From Parvularia atlantis (taxonomy: Eukaryota; Opisthokonta; Rotosphaerida), in assembly GCA_943704415.1 (NCBI GenBank), contig CALSCO010002351.1, positions 1 through 11,916 of the forward strand: DNA of 11,916 nt, read 5' to 3'. This document shows positions 1 through 9,055 of this stretch, one piece after another; the first letter of the stretch is position 1, and the number at the start of each line of letters is the position of its first letter. Both the position numbers and the translations under genes were made by a program. Under the pieces are notes generated by a model. It made no database searches, was not told where the DNA came from, and worked only from the letters and a program-made list of their open reading frames with translations.

Positions 1-100
1 CCCCCCCCCTGCCCTTTGTCCCGGTGCCCTCGACCCACGTCCCTCTGTTGCGCGCTTGCGCCGTGCCGTGCGCTGCAACCGCGACCCGCCGCCGCGCACC
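1..100. other. 5' flank of the first gene, C-rich leader
   Basis: The window opens with a run of nine C residues and a pyrimidine-rich stretch (CCCTTTGTCCC) that leads into the first start codon at 101. No TATA-like element is visible. It probably holds the promoter and 5' UTR of the first gene. An upstream exon cannot be excluded, because the window begins here. Confidence 0.35.
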
Positions 101-2793
101 ATGGCCGAGGTGTGTGACACAGCGCGTCGCAGGTGCTGCGTCAAGCTGCTCGACTCGCGCCGGCTGCGCGCGATCTGCGCCGTGCAGCGCTTCGAGCGGC
201 CCGGCGGCGGCGGGCACGACAAAGACACGCACAACGTGCGCACGCGCCGGCTGCCGGAGGTGTACGTGGCGACGGAGAACGAGGCGACGGGTGCGCACGC
301 GCGCGCTGTTGTCGTGAGAGTGCTCGGTTAAGCAACGGTGTGTGCGCAGTCGTGCTCAAGGTGGTCGAGCTCGTGCTGAGCGTGGGCGAGGGGCTGCGCA
401 AGGAGCGCGTGCGCCAGGGCCGGCCGATGGCGTTCGTGATGGACGCGGCCACGCGCGAGACCGCGCTCGCGTTCCTGCTCGAGTACGGCGTGCAGCACCT
501 CGAGCGGCCCATGGCCGACAAGCTCTGGGGGTTCATGAACGAGGGCTCGAACGACCTCAAGTTTGTGAACGAGTACGACTGCTTCAACGCGCTCTACTTG
601 GCCCAGGAACAGGCCACGAAGGACGCGATCCGTGAGGCGCGCGAGAAGCGCAACATCGCCGACGTCAACGCGTTCCTCGCGCGCCAGGCCCGCCAGACCA
701 ACGCGCGCCTGATCGAGCTGCTGCTGCGTGCGGGCGAGCAGATTATGAGGGGCGCGAGGGGCGCGGTTGACGAGCGCACGCGCACCGACATCGTCGCCTT
801 CGTGACCGAGCATGGCGCCGACTACCTCGGGCGCGATACGGCCGAGAGGCTCCTCACCATGACCCTGGGCGACGCGAAGAACGACGCGGCCCAGCAGGAG
901 CGCCGCAAGCTGCTCGACGCCATCAGCAAGCAAGAGCAGGCGCGGGGCGAGACGAAGGAGCAGGCCGAGTACTTTTACGACGTTGTGGCCGCGCATCTGA
1001 GTGCGTGGCAGCGCATGCACGCTCGTGAGTGGCTGACCGGGGGCGACTCGGGCAGCGCTCTACCTCTCCATCTTTGGCGACGACATCAAGAGCGCGGCGA
1101 GGACCTCGCGCGAGTGCGTCCTCGACCTGCACAAGGACGGCAAGAACGCGCAGACGTGGGACAAGCTCGCAACGCTGTTCTACATCTTCGACCGCTACGA
1201 GACGCTCTTCTTCGGGTGCGTGTGTATGTCCGTCGGCTTGACCGCTCGCACGCCAACGGCGCACTGTAGCGGCTACTTCCTGAAGGCGTCCGATGAGCTG
1301 GCGCGCAAGGCCACGTCGGACCTGGACGCCACGACGTTCCAGAGGCTGCTTGACGCGGCGGCGCCGATGTTCAAGCGCATGGGGGCGATTGGGGCGCACC
1401 GCATGGCGATCGGTGCGCGCGCTCGAGGGTGTCCTTCGCGCATGGCGGCTGACCCGCGCCCGCAGTGGCCTACTCCAACTTCACCAACCGCGCAAATCAG
1501 GGCAACAAGCTCAAGGTCCTCAGCCAGATGATGGACTACTTTGACCACCCCGACAAAGGGCGCGACGATCTCACCGTGGGCGACCGCGAGAAACTGTTTC
1601 CGTGGCGGCGGTACGCGCGCAAGGTCTTCGAGCTGCGCCAGCGCTTCACGTTTGACGAGGCCACGATCATGGACGACCTGCGCGAGTTCTCGCGCGGGAT
1701 CATGGAGGTGATCCGCGAGCTGTACGAGGAAGGTGCGCGGCCGCCGCTCAGTGTCAGAACGCTCACGCCGCGCGTACGCAGCCATGCAAATCCAGATGCG
1801 GCCGCTGAGCCGCGTCGCGCTGGTCGCGCTCGGCTCGCTGAGCACGTACACGATGGGCCCAACGTCGGACATCGAGTACGACGTGCGTGCATGCGCATAT
1901 CGCGAGACGGTGCGGCTGGACTGACGCGTCCGCACGCGCGCGCGCGAGCCAGCTGCTGTGCACGAACGTGTACAACCGCGACCTGCGCGAGTCCAACGTA
2001 AACGAGATGCACGACCCGACCGGCACGGGCAAGAACGAGATCAACCAGACGCTCGTCTCGCAGTCGCTCGTCGTGTCCAACATGGTGCACTTCCAGTGGA
2101 AGCTCATCAACTACGCCGTGTGCGTGCGGCCGGTCTCGTGTTGCGCGACGCTCATGCTCGCGCAGCGGCTTTGCCGAGCTCGACAACGAGGGCATGCTCA
2201 AGGCGAGGGCCGTGCAGTCGATGGCCGGGCGCGCCAAGCAGTTTGAGAGCTGCCTGGGCAACGACGACGGCAGCTTCGAGCAGCAGCGCAACTTCATCGT
2301 GTCGTGGCTGCAGTGCGAGGTACTCTGGAGCAACGACGACGGCGACCTGTTCCACGACCATCGCAAGTGGGCGAGCGACTTTGCGCGCCAGCACGGCGAG
2401 CTCTTCGCGCGCCGCTTCTTCCAGTCGCTCCGCAACAGCGAGGGCAACGAGGACAACCGGCCCGTCGGCGCGTCCGACCTTCCGCGCAAGAACGCCAAGC
2501 GCATGCAACAGCTGATTTGCTTCGCCCTCGTCATTCTTGCCTGCCATCACCGCTTCCTGCCGCTCAACCCGGAGGCGACGCTGGCCGAGCTCGCGCGGCG
2601 CGGCCTGATCAAGCCCGAGGCGCGCCGGGCCCTCATGCAGCGCCTGGCCAAGGCGTACTTTTACAAGCTACGGTCGCGCGACGAGCACATGGACGCGATC
2701 GAGCGCATCTACAGCGACGTGCTTGGCCTGTACAAGGCCGAGACCGTCGCGGGGCTGCTCGCGGCCGTGAACGCGCTGCGAGAGATGCGCTGA
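101..2793 (+). CDS. Unrecognised 776-aa helical protein, eight exons
   Basis: I do not recognise this protein. The model joins 101-290, 350-1024, 1056-1215, 1270-1412, 1466-1732, 1782-1882, 1953-2119 and 2166-2793 (2331 nt, 776 aa, TGA stop). Every junction closes in phase, and the joined frame reads as ordinary amphipathic protein, unlike the arginine-rich translations of the other frames. The start at 101 has a good context (CACCATGG). Residues about 144-290 are charged and helix-prone (for example ATKDAIREAREKRN). Later parts include LFYIFDRYETLFF, MMDYFDHPDKGRDDL and YNRDLRESNVNEMHDP. A hydrophobic stretch near residues 683-700 (LICFALVILACHH) could be a buried helix or a single membrane segment. 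There is no signal peptide and no catalytic motif I can name. The stop lies 65 bp before the next gene on the same strand. The first exon is the least certain, because the window begins just upstream. Confidence 0.72.
1025..1055 (+). other. 31-nt intron, shortest in the window
   Basis: This intron runs GTGAGT to GGCAG with a CTGAC branch-like motif only about 11 nt from the donor. Removing it joins the frame ending WQRMHA to LYLSIFGDDIKSA through a Pro codon. Without removal the frame turns into arginine-rich nonsense. It is the only coding intron here with A rather than C at donor position +4. Confidence 0.7.
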
Positions 2794-2858
2794 TACGTAC
2801 TAAGTGTTTGTGCGATGACTCCTAACTACTTTTCCCCGATGCCGAGCGCGCACTCGAC
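2794..2858 (+). promoter_or_regulatory. 65-bp spacer between two same-strand genes
   Basis: This spacer must hold the 3' end of the first gene and the promoter and 5' UTR of the second. It contains TACTAAG and CCTAACTACTTTTCCCC, the most AT- and pyrimidine-rich stretch nearby. The CTAAC followed by a pyrimidine run resembles a branch site, but I see no matching donor upstream. Its role is unknown. Confidence 0.35.
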
Positions 2859-5681
2859 ATGGCCGGTAGCGTGACAGCGGACGTCGCTTCGGCGCGCGCC
2901 GCGCTCGAGGTGGCTGCGACGCCGGCCGGGCGCGAGGACGCGCGCGCGCGGCTGCGCGACACGGCGCTGCGCGGCCTGCTGCTGCTATCGCGCAGCGCCG
3001 ACGGCGGCGGCGACGCGGCGCTGGGCGTTGAGGACGCGCTGTGGGCGCTCTGTTACCACGCGCCGCTGCAGACGTTGCGCCGTGCGGGCGACGCGGGCGG
3101 CGCGGGCGCGGCGGTGGCGGCGCTGCTGAACGAGGCGGTGGGCGCGTACCACGGGCTGCTGACGGCGTTGAACGGCGCGGGCGGCGACGTGCCGGACGAT
3201 GGCAAGGATGACGACGAAGAAGACGACAACGATGGCGTGCAGCTGCGCGAGGGCCCGCTGCGCGGCCGCTGCCTGCTGCGCCTCGGCGACATCGCGCGCT
3301 ACCGCTGCGAGCTGCTTGGCGCGAGCGCGGCTGTGGCGCGCGGCTACTACGCGTCAGCCGTTGCGCAGCGCGGCAGTGCGGGTGCGCAGGATGGCCGCTA
3401 TGGCGCGATGCCTGCGACTGATCGGGCCGCTGAACGGCGCAGCGCGCGCCTACAACCAGCTCGGGCTGCTGCTGGGCAAGGCGCCGATGCCCTTTGCGGC
3501 GCTGGTGCACTTCCTGTGCAGGTGCGCGACGGCGTGCATGCGTCGCTGCTCTGATCTCATGCGTGTGCATATTGCACAGCCTCGTGGACGACCCGACCCT
3601 GCCGCTCGCGCACAGCAACATCCGCGCGTTCTGGTCGCAGCAACAGCAACAGCACCATCAGGCAGACAAGCAGCAGCATGGCATCCTGTCTGTGCTGCGG
3701 CCGTGCTTTGCTGTGCCGGGCCAGACGGGCCGCGCGTCACACGGGTACGCAGCAGCGCGGTCTTGCTGTGACGCCGGCTCACGCGCTTGCGAGCCAGCAC
3801 GGTCATCAAGACCCTCGTCCGCTACCTGCCGCACGCACTGGACGACGCCGCGGAGATGACGCATGCGGCTGTGTCGCTCGCGGTGACGTGGCACTGCGCA
3901 TCGCACCGCGCGACGAGCGCGAACGGCACATCGGCCCTTGCGACGGGCATTGAAGAGCTGGCCGGTGCGCACCATCATGCATGCGACCGCACGCGGCCGC
4001 GCTGATGCCGCACCGGTCGCAGGCACGCTGCTGGCCTGCCTCGCGACACTGGTCGTGCACGCGAGTAAGGCCGTGCTGCAGGACGACGTGCGCGGTCTCG
4101 CAACGGTCGCGTGGGTATGCGAGCTGCTCGTGCTGCACGCCGAGCTGCGCCGCGCGACATGGACTGCGCCTGCGCGCGACCACGACGCCACGCCGCTCGC
4201 GAGCCGGGCCGCATTTTGGGCCGCGCTCGGCCGGGTCGCAGTGCACATCGTTGGCAAACGTGTCCCCTCAGCCGTCGCACGATCGCCGCGTGCGAGCGAC
4301 ACCGCGCCCCGGCGCACGCCCGCGCACCCCTTGCTGGACCTGATCGACTTGATGTCGAGCGACGAGAGCGACGGCGCCGGATCGGACGGCGACGAGAGCG
4401 AGGACGACGACACCGGAGAGCAGAGCGACGCCCTCGACGGTGCGCTAGCTCTCATGCACCGTGCTTTGCAGCTCACACGGCCATGTGCAGCCATGCGCAA
4501 CCTCACAGAGACGCATGGCACCGAGCCAAGCCCCGTGGCCGAGACGATCTTCCTCGCCGCCTTCCATCCGGCGCGCCCGCTGCCCCGCGGCCTGCAAGCA
4601 GCGCCGGATGCCGCGCGCGCCGAGTTGTGGCGCGAGGCGGCCGTGATGCGCGCATGCCTGCGCGAGAGCGACGATGTGGAGGTGCGAGGCTGCACGCCCG
4701 CGGTCAGCACTCACTGAAGCGTTCGCCAGGGCCAGCTTGTGTGGCACGGCGAGACGGGCCAGTTTGAGCCACGCGACGGCACAACCGCCAGCGCAGCAAC
4801 GACGACGACGACCGCCCAGCCGCCTGAGGCACGGCGCGACCGACACAGCAAGCTGATGAAGCGCATGGCCGAGGAGCTCCTGAAGGTGCGACGTTTGGTT
4901 GCGCAGGACGTGCGTGCATCGCCCTAAACCCTCGCGCAGGACAAGGTTGGGACGCTTGAGCAGGACCTGGCCGAGCTCAAGCTGCGCAACGGGCAGGCCG
5001 CGGGTGCCGAGGTCGCCGTGGACGCGAGCATTCTCCTCGGCCAGTTTGACCTGCTCAAGCGACTGGTAGAGTCGAAGCAGGCCGTGGTGCACATCCCACA
5101 CGCCGGTGCGCGTGTGCGCGCGTTGACGCTGGGGCCGTGCCAACCGGTGCCGTGCACAGCCATCGAGGAGCTGGACGCGATGAAGCGCGGCGACGCGCCC
5201 GAGAACCGCCAGGCGCGCAAGGCCATTCACTTCCTCGAGGGCAAGCTGAAGGGGTCGCGGTGCGTCGCACGCGCGCTGGTTGCCGTCTGGGCTTACGTGT
5301 GGCGCCAGGTCGTTCGTGAAGGTGTACGCACAGGAGGACGCGCACGGGTCACTGCCGGAGCTGTGCGAGGCGATTGCTGCCGCGTCGCTTGCGAGGGCCA
5401 GTGGTGCGAGTGTTGAGCCTGTGCCTGTGCTGCTCTGGAGCACTGCGCTGCCGGCCGACACGGTGGCCGTGGCACCCGAGGGCTCGGACGGCGCGCCGCG
5501 GTGGCGCATGGTCGGCGCGTCCGAGGTGAAGGAGATCGCGGCGCGCGGCGACTCGAGCAAGGTAGAGTCCGCGGAGCCCAGCATCCGGCGACGTTTGCGT
5601 GGGCTCAGCAAGCCGCCGCACCACGTGCGTCCGCAGCACGAGTCCGGCGCACGGCGGCAGCGGCAGCGTGGTGACGGCTGA
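2859..5681 (+). CDS. SMG5-like NMD factor (EST1 N-terminal domain plus PIN domain)
   Basis: Proteins of this family bind phosphorylated UPF1 and recruit mRNA decay enzymes in nonsense-mediated decay. Exons are 2859-3381, 3443-3521, 3580-3744, 3798-3964, 4023-4681, 4736-4885, 4940-5105, 5160-5259 and 5309-5681 (2382 nt, 793 aa, TGA stop; start context CGACATGG). The N-terminal 14-3-3/TPR-like part shows family hallmarks: LWALCYHAPLQTLRR (about 60-75), GRCLLRLGDIARYR (135-148), then YY-A-AV and AYNQLGLLL (about 163-184). Acidic tracts lie at 112-127 and about 422-447. A coiled coil beginning with KLMKRMAEELLK precedes the PIN domain (about 606-745). The PIN domain has the first Asp (VAVDAS, D609), HIPHAAIEELDAMK and ARKAIHFLEGKLKGS, close to the animal SMG5 pattern. 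The later acidic residues of active SMG6 (the LTDDRN-type motif) are not evident, so it is probably catalytically weak or dead. SMG6 is the alternative. The last about 60 residues are basic and unsupported by similarity. Confidence 0.82.
4682..4735 (+). other. Intron with tandem in-frame acceptors
   Basis: The donor is GTGCGA. Two CAG acceptors, at 4729 and 4735, are six nucleotides apart, and both keep the frame. Use of the upstream one adds Gly-Gln before LVWHGETGQF in the SMG5-like protein. The sequence does not decide between them, and both could be used. Confidence 0.55.
5106..5159 (+). other. 54-nt intron that could be retained without frame loss
   Basis: The intron (GTGCGC to CACAG, branch-like TTGAC) interrupts the PIN domain between IPHA and AIEELD of the SMG5-like protein. 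Its length is a multiple of three and it has no stop in the coding frame, so retention would insert 18 residues into the PIN fold instead of triggering NMD. Family similarity across the junction supports removal. Confidence 0.7.
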
Positions 5682-5852
5682 CGGTCGGGCACGGTTTTGG
5701 GCTTTGCCTGCTTATCCTCGCCGTCTGGACCGCGCCCGCCCGCGATCGCCCTTCCTCGCGACCGCTGCGCCCGTGCATCTCGCGCACAGGCGTACGCTGG
5801 TGAACGGTGGCGACTGCGTGTTGTGTGCGTGCGCACGCACATCACACACACT
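5682..5852. other. 171-bp convergent 3' spacer
   Basis: This tail-to-tail spacer lies between the stop of the SMG5-like gene on the plus strand and the TAG stop of the VPS9 gene on the minus strand. It must carry both 3' UTRs and polyadenylation sites. No AATAAA is visible on either strand. The only clear structure is the palindrome at 5824-5841. Confidence 0.6.
5824..5841. repeat. Perfect 18-bp palindrome in alternating purine-pyrimidine DNA
   Basis: TGTGCGTGC followed by GCACGCACA is a perfect inverted repeat with no spacer. It sits in a longer alternating TG/CA/CG stretch (about 5816-5850). Such DNA favours Z-form or a cruciform. It lies just downstream of the VPS9 stop, between convergent genes, and could mark transcript ends, but that is inference. 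Confidence 0.75.
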
Positions 5853-5879
5853 CTAGTGCATGATCTGCTTCTGTTCAGA

Positions 5880-5956
<77 letters not shown>

Positions 5957-8949
5957 GCACGGGATCGGCAGGCTCTGTCCCGTCCGTCTCGACGGCAGCT
6001 GGCCCGGCCGCAGCTGCTGGCGCGTCAGATGCGGTCCCGCTTGCGGCACCGGCCTCGCCCGTGAGCGTGGGGCCGAGCCGAAGGATCACGTCCAGCACGG
6101 CCGCCTCGAGCGTGCACACCGCGTAGCCGTACCGCCCATTCTTGAAGTCCTCGTCGCCAAACATGCGCACAAACCAGAGCAGGCGGTGGATATTCCAGCA
6201 GTTGCTCTGAATGACTAAGCACACGGACGTTAGCGTCGCGCCCGCCCAGCGCCCGCCCAGCGCTGCACGCACTGCAGTACGCGGCCATCGGCAGCATCGT
6301 GTCGGCGTTGAGCGCGCGGGCGGCCTGCGTGAGCGAGTAGAACCGCTGCGCCGCGTCGCTCTCGCGGATGGCTGGCAGCGGTGACACAGCGCGCTCGGCC
6401 CGCACCGCGCTGTCGTCCGGCACGTCCTCTGGCCGCACGAGCGTGCCCGTGGGCATGACCTCGAATGAGCGCAGCTCAAGCTGCCGCAGTGCCTCCTCGC
6501 CCATCTCCTGGATTGCCGTCGTGATGCACAAGACCATCTCGGACGGCGCCTGTCGAGGCGTGAGCAGGCCGCTAGCACCGCCACAGAGCGCACCAGCAGC
6601 AGCGGCAGGTCGCTCAGCGTCGCGATCGTTTGCTGGAACAGGTACTCGCGCTCCACCGCCAGCGGCAGAAACTGGCAGCGTGCAAAGGTCAGGGCCACTG
6701 TGTGCGAGCATAGGCGCGCACGCGCGCGCACGCACCGCGTCGTCCACTTGCAGCTCGCGCGGGTGCAGACCCTGCAGCTGCCGCGCGTACGTCTCGTAGC
6801 GCCTGTCCATCTCAGCCACGCCAGGGTCGGCGGTGTCGGCCTGGCTCCGCGGATGGTTGAGTGCGACGCTGCGTGGCACACGCACGAAGCGGCGCACAAA
6901 GCTCAGCAGGTGGAAGTGGAGGTGCGGGAAGACGATCCGGTCGAGCATGACGGTGAAGTACCACACGGTCAGGTCGTTCAGCACGTTGTAGTCCTTGGCG
7001 ATCGACTGGGCGATGATCTGCGCTCGTGTGAGCGCTCCGCCTTTGCACGTCCCATGCGCGCGCGCACTCGCAGCGAGCCCTGGATGTCGACCTGCGTCGG
7101 GTTGGCGTCCGCGAGCATCTGCTTGATGCAGCTGTCGAGCTGACGGCCTGCGAGCAGCGCGCGCTCATCAGGTGCGTGCAGCGCGCGCGAGGCGATCACG
7201 TGCCGTAGATCGTCCGCGTGTCGGCCACAACGCGCGCAAACAGCTCTAGCAGTGCGCCGTTGGTGTCGTGGTGGTACGAGTAGTTGGCCTCGCCCGGCTG
7301 CACGGCGCAACTGAGCCGTGTGTGCGGCTCGAGGGGTTGCGACCACGTACCGCCGTGTCGATCATGGCCTGGATTGACACGCGACGGACCTCGTCCGTCC
7401 ATTTGGAGTCGATGCGCTTGACCATGGCCTGGAACTGCTCCTCGGCGCGTTTCGCAGACTGTTCGGCGTCCTGTGCCAGCGCCGACGTCAGTGCACCGCA
7501 GCTGCGGCCTGGCGCGCGCGCACCCTGATCTGGATGCTGAACTCGTTCGCGATGGCGGCGTTGTGCCCGCTCTCAAACAGGCGCCGCGGCGTCACGAGGA
7601 GCGACTCGAGCACGCTGCTGTCGACCTCGCCGTCAATGTCCATCGCCTGGCTAATGACGTCGACCTGCGCGGCGCCGCCGGCGCTCAGCAACGGCGGCCG
7701 CGGCGGCGGCTGCTCCGGCCGGCCGCACCCGGTTCTGCAGCACGGCCAGCGCCCACTCCTCGCGGTTCATGCGCAGCTGGCAGACGTACACCTGGCGCGA
7801 GTGCAGCCGCCGCCGCGCCGCGCTAAGCAGCGAGGCCACGCGCCAGCTGCGGTAGGTGCGGATGTCGGCGGCGAGCTGCTTGACCAGCCCGCGCCGCTTC
7901 TGCATAATGCCCGCAATGATTTCGGCGCGCTTCTGCACCGCGCGCACGAGCTCGTGCTTGGCCCGCGCCGCCGTGATGAGCAGGCTCTTGCGCGTGGCGG
8001 GCGGTGCGGACGCGGTCGACGCGCCATCGTCGAGCGTCTCGGAGCTGGCCGTGACGCCGCCGTCCGCACCCGCGTCGTAGAAGAGGCTCAGGCCCGTGCG
8101 GCTCGCGCTCGGCCGCGTGGGCTGGGGCGGCGCCGCGTTGGGCTGCAGCGGCGACGACGGCTTGCTGACGCCGTTCAGGTCGCTCGCCGAGCGCACGGAG
8201 CTGAGCGACGGCGACGTCGGTGCCGACAGCTCGTCGCCGAGCATCTGCAGCTTGGACGGCAGGGGCGGTGGCGTCGTCGTGCGCGGTGATGCGGGCTCGT
8301 CCGGCGTGCGGAACCGCCCGACGACGCGGCTGCTGCCGTTGGGCAGCGCGGCGGCCTTCTGTGGCGATCGCGTGCCGCTTGCGCTGTCGGCGGCAGGCGT
8401 CTGCGGAGCGGCACGTTCGGCCGCCCTCACGCGCCACACAGCACCGCGGCGAGCGCACCTCCTTCACGGGCGACCACGTCAGTGACGACAACGACGACAG
8501 CGTGCTCGTGGACGAGCGCCGCGCGGCGAAGCCCAGCGAGCCGAGGCGGCGTGCGAGCCGGTCGATGTCGCCGAGGATTGACCCGCCGAGCGTGTCGAGG
8601 TCGCCGAGAGGCGGCGCGGGCATACGGGCGGGCACGTGCGCGTGTAAGGGCTGCTCGGCGGCGGCAGAAGCAGCAGCGGCAGCAGCGGCGGCGGCGGCGG
8701 CGAGCGTCGCGTCAGCACTATGGCGCTGTTGCGCGCTGCGGTGCACGGGCGACGCCGCGACGGCCGGTGGCGGCAGTGCGCCCGTGACGGCCGTGACGGG
8801 CGACGTTGCACGCACGTCGCTGGCCTCGGCCGACGGCGCGCGCGGCGACATGAGCAGCAGCAGCCGAGACGGGCGCGCACTGCCGGTGCTGCCGTCACTG
8901 CCGGTGCGCGCGCGCGGCTCGGCGTCGTCCTCCGGCGGCGGCGGCTCCA

Positions 8950-8981
<32 letters not shown>

Positions 8982-9022
8982 TGTGGCGGCAGAGCGCCGA
9001 GCGGGTCGTCGGGCATCATCAT
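5853..9022 (-). CDS. VPS9-domain protein, probable Rab5-family GEF
   Basis: VPS9 domains catalyse GDP-GTP exchange on Rab5-type GTPases at endosomes. Minus-strand exons are 9022-8459, 8400-7729, 7664-7524, 7470-7351, 7297-7204, 7147-7068, 7017-6736, 6671-6594, 6549-6273 and 6214-5853 (2670 nt, 889 aa, TAG stop). Residues 1-188 are low complexity (poly-Pro, Ala and Ser runs). Residues about 189-412 are Ser/Pro-rich and then helical and basic (KRAEIIAGIMQKRRGLVKQL). Residues 413-680 are helical, including LNDLTVWYFTVMLDRIVFPH. The VPS9 core spans the last junction: NADTMLPMAAYC (D760, P764), then IIQSNCWNIHRLLWFVRMF and GRYGYAVCTLEAAVLDVI (Y800, T804). These match the family's D-x-x-x-P and Y-x-x-x-T positions. 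The C-terminus is a Pro-Glu repeat followed by SEQKQIMH. The subfamily (RIN, GAPVD1, Rabex or other) is not clear. One junction needs a GC-AG intron (7203-7148). Confidence 0.78.
5881..5952 (+). repeat. (TCGGGC)12 hexanucleotide tandem repeat
   Basis: Twelve uninterrupted six-base units lie within the last exon of the VPS9 gene. On the minus (coding) strand they encode the alternating Pro-Glu tail. On the plus (template) strand the G triplets separated by CTC fit the G3-N3-G3 pattern of G-quadruplexes. Copy number is likely to vary between strains. Confidence 0.92.
7148..7203 (-). other. Putative GC-AG intron in the VPS9 gene
   Basis: On the minus strand the upstream frame ends ADTRTIY and the downstream frame begins RQLDSCIKQMLADANP. 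The acceptor CTCGCAG needs one preceding nucleotide of the codon. The only donor giving that phase is GCACGT after TACG (7203). The nearby GTGATC gives the wrong phase. A CCTGATG branch-like motif is present. Confidence 0.6.
8950..8978 (+). repeat. GGC trinucleotide run encoding poly-proline
   Basis: A run of about ten GGC/CGG triplets codes on the minus strand for consecutive prolines near the N-terminus of the VPS9 protein. A second simple run near 8665-8703 (GCA and GCG triplets) encodes poly-alanine in the same exon. Confidence 0.85.
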
Positions 9023-9055
9023 CGTCACGGAACAACGTGATCTGCACGTGATCCG
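9023..9055. promoter_or_regulatory. 33-bp divergent promoter with paired ACGTGATC motifs
   Basis: Only 33 bp separate the start codons of the VPS9 gene (minus, 9022) and the TPR-like gene (plus, 9056). The interval holds two copies of ACGTGATC, at 9035-9042 and 9046-9053, 11 bp apart. The second is preceded by C, and on the other strand it reads ATCACGTG, which fits the bHLH (Cbf1/CLEAR-like) site RTCACGTG. Function in both directions is inference, and either gene may have an unrecognised upstream start. Confidence 0.5.

Noticed and set aside
328-1020. Minus-strand open frame of 230 codons over the first gene
   Set aside because: It mirrors the codon structure of the plus-strand exon and has no recognisable protein character.
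101-2793. IP3/ryanodine-receptor-type (RIH) similarity of the first protein
   Set aside because: A vague helical resemblance around LLCTNVYNRDLRESN was considered, but there is no convincing run of conserved residues and no channel region.
4921-4932. Telomere-like CTAAACCCT
   Set aside because: It is a single copy inside a short intron and serves as the branch region (CCTAAAC).
4445-6049. Long minus-strand open frame of 534 codons with a Ser-Pro repeat
   Set aside because: It lies antisense to well-supported SMG5-like exons, and its composition is the usual GC-driven shadow. Its repeat is the same hexanucleotide array read in another frame.
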